Shown here: piece by piece, positions 6,096 through 9,295 of the stretch
Layout of the letters: every line of letters begins with the position of its first letter
Numbering within the stretch: position 1 is the stretch's first letter
DNA from: an uncultured Clostridia bacterium
GTDB lineage: Bacteria; Bacillota; Clostridia; TANB77; CAG-508
DNA length: 9,295 bases
Reading direction: 5' to 3'
Assembly (NCBI GenBank): GCA_944390305.1
Contig: CALXPX010000046.1
Location: 1 to 9,295, forward strand
The notes under the pieces: generated by a model
The model's input: only the letters and a program-made list of their open reading frames with translations
What the model was told of the DNA's origin: nothing
The model's database searches: none
Translations under genes and position numbers: made by a program

Positions 6096-8374
6096 ACTCC
6101 ATACATAATATGATCTTTTATTTTCAAATAATCATTTGCTTTTACTTGACTATCTCCTGTTACATCTGCAGCAGCTTTATATGCTCCTGTTAAATTTGCT
6201 TTTCCAGTTTCCATAATATGATCTTTTATTATTAAATAGTCATTTGCTTTTACATATCCATCTCCTGTAGAATCACCTTTTTTTACAATTGTATATTTTT
6301 CATCTCCTATTGTTGCTATATCTCCTGTTGCAACCATTGTATTACCACTAATAATTTCTCCTTTTCTTTCTATAATTGCTCCTGAAATTGACGAAGCTAC
6401 TGCTTTTGGTTCGACAACAAGTAATCTTTCTGTTTCTACTTCTTCATCTTCTGTTTCATTATCCTCTATTTCATTTCCATCATTTACCGTATTATCTGGC
6501 AAAGTCACATTTTCTTCTACAATATTGTTCTCTTCTATAATATTATTTCCTATAATTTCATTATCTATTACTTCATTTATGGTATTTTCTATTATATTCT
6601 CAGTTTCTATATTATTTTGTATGTTATTATTTGAAATAATATTATTTTCTGGATTTTCATCTGGTACATCTTCTCCATTAACTTTTACTAAATATTCTCT
6701 TGCCACATATCCAATTACTCCATCTTCTGTAATAACTTTATCCCAAGTGTAGTTTCCTAATTTAGTACCCGCTTCTAACCTTGTTACTATACTTCCATTT
6801 TCTAATTTTCTTATAATTTCTCCTGCTGGACTTTCTCTTAAATATAATCCTCCTTCTGCATCTACAAAAAATGTTTCTGTATAATCTACTACCTGAATAT
6901 TATCTCTTGCAATAAATCCTTGCCTTGAGTCAGATAATATAACTCTATCCCAAATTTTTCCGTCTATATTATACCTTCCTGAATTATCTATTCTATGAAT
7001 AACTTGCCCTTTATTTAAATTAGTTATTTCTATATGATTAAGTCCAGGTCCTACTCTTAATATTGCATCATCTTTATTTATAACTACCTCTTCATAGCAA
7101 TTTGTTAAGTCGTCTATTTCTTCTAAATAACTAGTATCAAATTTGACATATCCCATTGTTCCATCTACTAATACTACTTTATGCCATCCATCTGAATATC
7201 TTTCTACAGATAATACTATTACTGAACTATCTGATATCTTTCCAACTATACTACTTGTTGTATTTCTTGCAGCTCTTATCATGACATTAGAATGCCCTTC
7301 TTTTACTCTTATATTTTTAGGATATGCTTCTACTCTGCTATCTGGAGATGTAGAACTTGTACCTGGCATATTTTCATATACTGGGATTATAAATGTAAGT
7401 TTTTCTTCTAAAAGCCCTGCACTTTTCATCTTATTATACATTGATGTTCCTTCAGACTTTGGTGCTTCTATATTTTGCATATATTGTCTTACATATACTC
7501 CTCCATATGTTTCTACATCAAATTTATTTAAGTATATAGAATTTTGCTTATTATTAATATAAGAAGAGAATAAAAATGTAATACCATCAGATAAACATTT
7601 TTCAATACTAGTCCATCCTTCTTTTTTAGCTTTTGCTAAAGCATTATTGTATACCTCTTCTTTAGAATTACCGCTAGCTCCTATATTAAATAAATTATAA
7701 TATACAGTTCCATCAGCATCTACCATTTTAGATGTATATCCTCCTGCATTCCCTTGTTCTTGCAAAAGCCTTGCTATAACATAATATGGGTTAGCGTTTT
7801 TTTCTTTGCAAACTCTATTTATTATTGTTGCATTTTCCCTTGAATATAAAAATGTACCATTTAAAGAATTATATACTTTATCATCTGTAGTTTCTAAATA
7901 ATCCGTTTGTAAAAATTGGAAAAGATAGGGGCTATCTACTAACCAATTTCTTGTATCTATATAGTATCTTATTGCCGCTTCTGAAGCACATTTCCAATTT
8001 CCTGTATCATAGACCCTATCACCACAAATAGAACAAACCCATTCTCCAGATTTTCCTTGAATAAGATTTTTAGGCGTTGCTAAATGTCCAGTATACTGTG
8101 CTTTTATTACTTGTTCAAAATCTAGTCCTGTTTCCATTATTATAAAATTCCAATTAGGATGCTTTTGTTTTATAACATCTATTCTTTCTTTAAATCCTGG
8201 ATATTTTGATGTACTTAAATTAGTCCCATCATAAATATATCTTTTGGACTCGGCAAAAGACAATTGTGAATTTATGTTTATAATTAAAATTATTGTTAAT
8301 AATAATACAATTAAAAAAATAGAGACAATTTTCTTCATATACATATTTTTAGAAAATTTCTCTATTTTATACAT
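6086..8374 (-). CDS. Secreted N-acetylglucosaminidase with three SH3b domains and C-terminal dockerin repeats (copy 1)
   Basis: A 762-aa predicted exported peptidoglycan hydrolase. A signal peptide ends near residue 41 (LSFA|ES). The glucosaminidase domain (about 45-335) has ARLLQEQG (candidate catalytic Glu206), YYNLFNIGA, GWTS and RQYMQNIEAP. Cys114, Cys117, Cys129 and Cys189 are shared with copy 2. Three SH3b domains follow (about 349-422, 430-497, 503-565). An Asn/Glu/Ile-rich acidic linker (567-655) is much longer than in copy 2. A small module (about 665-698, TGDIATIGDEKYTIVK) precedes two dockerin-like calcium-loop repeats (699-762; Asp701/Thr703/Asp705/Asp712 and Asp737/Thr739/Asp741/Asp748). 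The start is uncertain: no ribosome site precedes the ATG at 8374, nor clearly the ATGs at 8344 or 8338, which would give a signal peptide shorter by 10 or 12 residues. It lies 17 bases after the HAD gene with no terminator between, so it is probably cotranscribed. Confidence 0.9.
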   Translation of the reverse strand: MYKIEKFSKNMYMKKIVSIFLIVLLLTIILIININSQLSFAESKRYIYDGTNLSTSKYPGFKERIDVIKQKHPNWNFIIMETGLDFEQVIKAQYTGHLATPKNLIQGKSGEWVCSICGDRVYDTGNWKCASEAAIRYYIDTRNWLVDSPYLFQFLQTDYLETTDDKVYNSLNGTFLYSRENATIINRVCKEKNANPYYVIARLLQEQGNAGGYTSKMVDADGTVYYNLFNIGASGNSKEEVYNNALAKAKKEGWTSIEKCLSDGITFLFSSYINNKQNSIYLNKFDVETYGGVYVRQYMQNIEAPKSEGTSMYNKMKSAGLLEEKLTFIIPVYENMPGTSSTSPDSRVEAYPKNIRVKEGHSNVMIRAARNTTSSIVGKISDSSVIVLSVERYSDGWHKVVLVDGTMGYVKFDTSYLEEIDDLTNCYEEVVINKDDAILRVGPGLNHIEITNLNKGQVIHRIDNSGRYNIDGKIWDRVILSDSRQGFIARDNIQVVDYTETFFVDAEGGLYLRESPAGEIIRKLENGSIVTRLEAGTKLGNYTWDKVITEDGVIGYVAREYLVKVNGEDVPDENPENNIISNNNIQNNIETENIIENTINEVIDNEIIGNNIIEENNIVEENVTLPDNTVNDGNEIEDNETEDEEVETERLLVVEPKAVASSISGAIIERKGEIISGNTMVATGDIATIGDEKYTIVKKGDSTGDGYVKANDYLIIKDHIMETGKANLTGAYKAAADVTGDSQVKANDYLKIKDHIMYGVEV
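6104..6253 (-). repeat. In-frame direct repeat encoding the two dockerin halves (copy 1 hydrolase)
   Basis: Two 42-base units at 6104-6145 and 6212-6253 match at 39 of 42 positions and are offset by 108 bases (36 codons), the same period as in copy 2. Both encode the VKANDYLxIKDHIM helix. The sequence is unlike the repeat pair of copy 2. Confidence 0.9.
6410..6676 (-). repeat. Low-complexity linker tract rich in Asn, Glu and Ile codons
   Basis: Residues 567-655 of glucosaminidase copy 1 are degenerate repeats such as ENIIENTINEVIDNEIIGNN, ending in a strongly acidic stretch (EIEDNETEDEEVETE). The linker separates the SH3b domains from the dockerin. The equivalent region in copy 2 is far shorter. 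Confidence 0.75.
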
Positions 8375-8391
8375 TTTTTTTATTTTTTATT

Positions 8392-9045
8392 TTATCTATT
8401 TTCAAAATCTTCTTCTGGATCTTTGTTTCTTTTATTACTCCTTTGTCTTACAGCTCCATTTATTTTTTCTAACCCGTCTATTACACCTTCTAAATCTTCT
8501 TTGTTTGATACAAAATGAGCTATCTCTTTTACTTCTGTTCTGCTATTTTTAGGACAAATTACGAATCCTTTTGGATTGGCTTTTACTCTTTTCATTGCTA
8601 AAATATCATTTCTACCATTTCCTGCATAAATATATAATTTAGCATCTGGATATGCTTCCATCCAATTTCTTACATATACTTCTTTTCCTCTTTCGCCTCC
8701 GTCTAATATTCTTCCTGGAAAAGGTTCTATGACATCGTATGTGTAATCTCCACCACTATATGTTTCTTTTGGAAAAGCTACTGCAGAATTTATTTGCTCT
8801 AATCTATCTGTACTAGAAGTTTTATTAAATTCTGCAATTTGGTTATCAAAAAGATTTACTAACATTTTCATTTGATCCATGTAAATAGGTGACACTATGT
8901 TGATCTTAACTGTTGCATTTAAACTTTCTTGTAATTTTGCTAACTGTTCTAATAATTTTTTAAACTCTTCTTTGTCAAATTTTCCATCTTCTTCTCTTAA
9001 AATAGTTCCTTCTAAATCTGTAAAATAAAATATTGTATCTCTCAT
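8392..9045 (-). CDS. HAD-superfamily (Cof-like) hydrolase-fold protein with altered motifs
   Basis: A 217-aa cytoplasmic protein. The N-terminus FYFTDLEGTI matches HAD motif I (nucleophile Asp10), but the second acid, usually Asp, is Glu12. VSP around Ser52 fits motif II. AGNGRNDILAMKRV (141-154) matches the motif IV pattern GDGxND of Cof-type phosphatases, with Asn143 in place of the first Asp and Asp147 kept. The last 20 residues are a charged tail. Phosphatase activity on a small phosphorylated compound is the family expectation, but the substitutions make substrate and activity uncertain. AAAGGAG lies 5 bases before the ATG, and a near-consensus promoter is just upstream. It is the first gene of the operon that continues into the glucosaminidase and surface protein. 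A functional link to wall remodelling is possible but not shown. Confidence 0.82.
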   Translation of the reverse strand: MRDTIFYFTDLEGTILREEDGKFDKEEFKKLLEQLAKLQESLNATVKINIVSPIYMDQMKMLVNLFDNQIAEFNKTSSTDRLEQINSAVAFPKETYSGGDYTYDVIEPFPGRILDGGERGKEVYVRNWMEAYPDAKLYIYAGNGRNDILAMKRVKANPKGFVICPKNSRTEVKEIAHFVSNKEDLEGVIDGLEKINGAVRQRSNKRNKDPEEDFENR

Positions 9046-9077
9046 AAAAACTCCTTTACAATATATTTATATAAATA

Positions 9078-9106
9078 ATTATATCACAACTTAAATATTC
9101 AGTCAA
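9078..9106 (-). promoter_or_regulatory. Extended -10 sigma-A promoter of the HAD-glucosaminidase-surface protein operon
   Basis: On the minus strand TTGACT (9101-9106) and a perfect TATAAT (9078-9083) are spaced by 17 bases, with TGA directly before the -10 (extended -10 motif). Transcription would start near 9071, about 26 bases before the ATG. A second TTGACA at 9111-9116 is ten bases further upstream and is not correctly spaced for this -10. Confidence 0.85.
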
Positions 9107-9153
9107 ATTATGTCAAATATAATTTGATTAATATATAAATATTTTAGTAATTA

Positions 9154-9182
9154 TTGTATATTTTTTATTCTTATGTTAGTAT
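9154..9182 (+). promoter_or_regulatory. Possible promoter of the right-edge gene
   Basis: TTGTAT (9154-9159) and TAGTAT (9177-9182) are spaced by 17 bases, with TGT just before the -10. The region is so AT-rich that other hexamers also fit, so this is tentative. The divergent intergenic region 9046-9209 holds this and the operon promoter; nothing else was recognised in it. Confidence 0.4.
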
Positions 9183-9209
9183 TATATAAATATAAAATAG
9201 GATTTTGTT

Positions 9210-9295
9210 ATGGAAAACAAATTATTAAAAAAGTCATTATCTCCTATAGTGGATAAACAATCTAAAATATTAATTTTAGGAAGCCTTCCTAGCGA
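9210..9295 (+). CDS. Putative hypoxanthine/uracil-DNA glycosylase-like protein (N-terminal fragment)
   Basis: The frame opens at the ATG at 9210-9212, with AGGA 7 bases upstream (9199-9202), and runs off the right edge after 28 codons. The visible residues, including SLSPIVDKQSKILILGSLPS, resemble the opening of the DNA-deoxyinosine glycosylase (family 6, HDG-type) branch of the uracil-DNA glycosylase superfamily. There a beta strand leads into a GSxPG-like active-site loop. If correct, the protein excises deaminated purine or uracil bases in DNA repair. Only the first motif is visible, so the assignment rests on one short match. It is divergent from, and probably unrelated to, the cell-wall operon. 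Confidence 0.6.
   Translation, partial: MENKLLKKSLSPIVDKQSKILILGSLPS

Noticed and set aside
5568..6113. Long plus-strand open frame with Leu/Pro/Glu-rich translation
   Set aside because: It is the antisense of the Ser/Gly linker and N-terminal domain of the surface protein. It has no ribosome site, and its composition is explained by the repeat on the other strand.
7143..7562. Plus-strand open frame of 139 codons
   Set aside because: It lies antisense within the SH3b/glucosaminidase coding region and has no promoter, ribosome site or recognisable domain.
8244..8552. Plus-strand open frame of 102 codons rich in Phe, Leu and Ile
   Set aside because: It spans the antisense of a signal peptide, an AT-rich junction and the end of the HAD gene; its hydrophobicity reflects base composition.

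Overview
The window is AT-rich DNA read with the standard bacterial code: Trp is TGG and no in-frame TGA is needed. It has strong AGGAGG-type Shine-Dalgarno sites, sigma-A promoters and intrinsic terminators. The proteins are secreted, SH3b-rich glucosaminidases ending in dockerin-like repeats, and surface proteins with cadherin-like beta-sandwich domains. Together this points to a low-GC Firmicute, most likely an anaerobic (gut-type) Clostridium relative. No species can be named from sequence alone. Almost everything is on the minus strand, and only the fragment at the right edge is on the plus strand.

Layout in transcription order (right to left). A strong extended -10 promoter (9078-9106) drives an operon of three genes: a small HAD-fold protein (8392-9045); a secreted glucosaminidase with three SH3b domains, an Asn/Glu/Ile-rich linker and a dockerin-like C-terminus (6086-8374); and a surface protein with an N-terminal Ig/cohesin-like domain, a Ser/Gly linker, two cadherin-like domains and a C-terminal membrane anchor (4799-6085). 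The operon ends at a hairpin terminator (4758-4792). Next is a single-gene unit with its own promoter, palindrome-rich leader and terminator, encoding a cytoplasmic GH13 alpha-glucan hydrolase of the neopullulanase/maltogenic amylase type (2806-4671). A second promoter (2694-2722) then drives a paralogous copy of the glucosaminidase (536-2659), followed 11 bases later by a paralogue of the surface protein (1-524, cut by the window edge). Divergently at the right edge is the start of a gene resembling hypoxanthine/uracil-DNA glycosylases (9210-9295).

The main point of interest is the duplicated two-gene module: a dockerin-bearing wall hydrolase followed at 0 or 11 bases, and probably translationally coupled, by a surface beta-sandwich protein. 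Within each hydrolase the two dockerin half-repeats are nearly identical even in DNA, but they differ strongly between the two hydrolases. The N-terminal domains of the partner proteins have also diverged. This suggests, but does not prove, two parallel and mutually specific docking pairs that hold peptidoglycan hydrolases at the cell surface.
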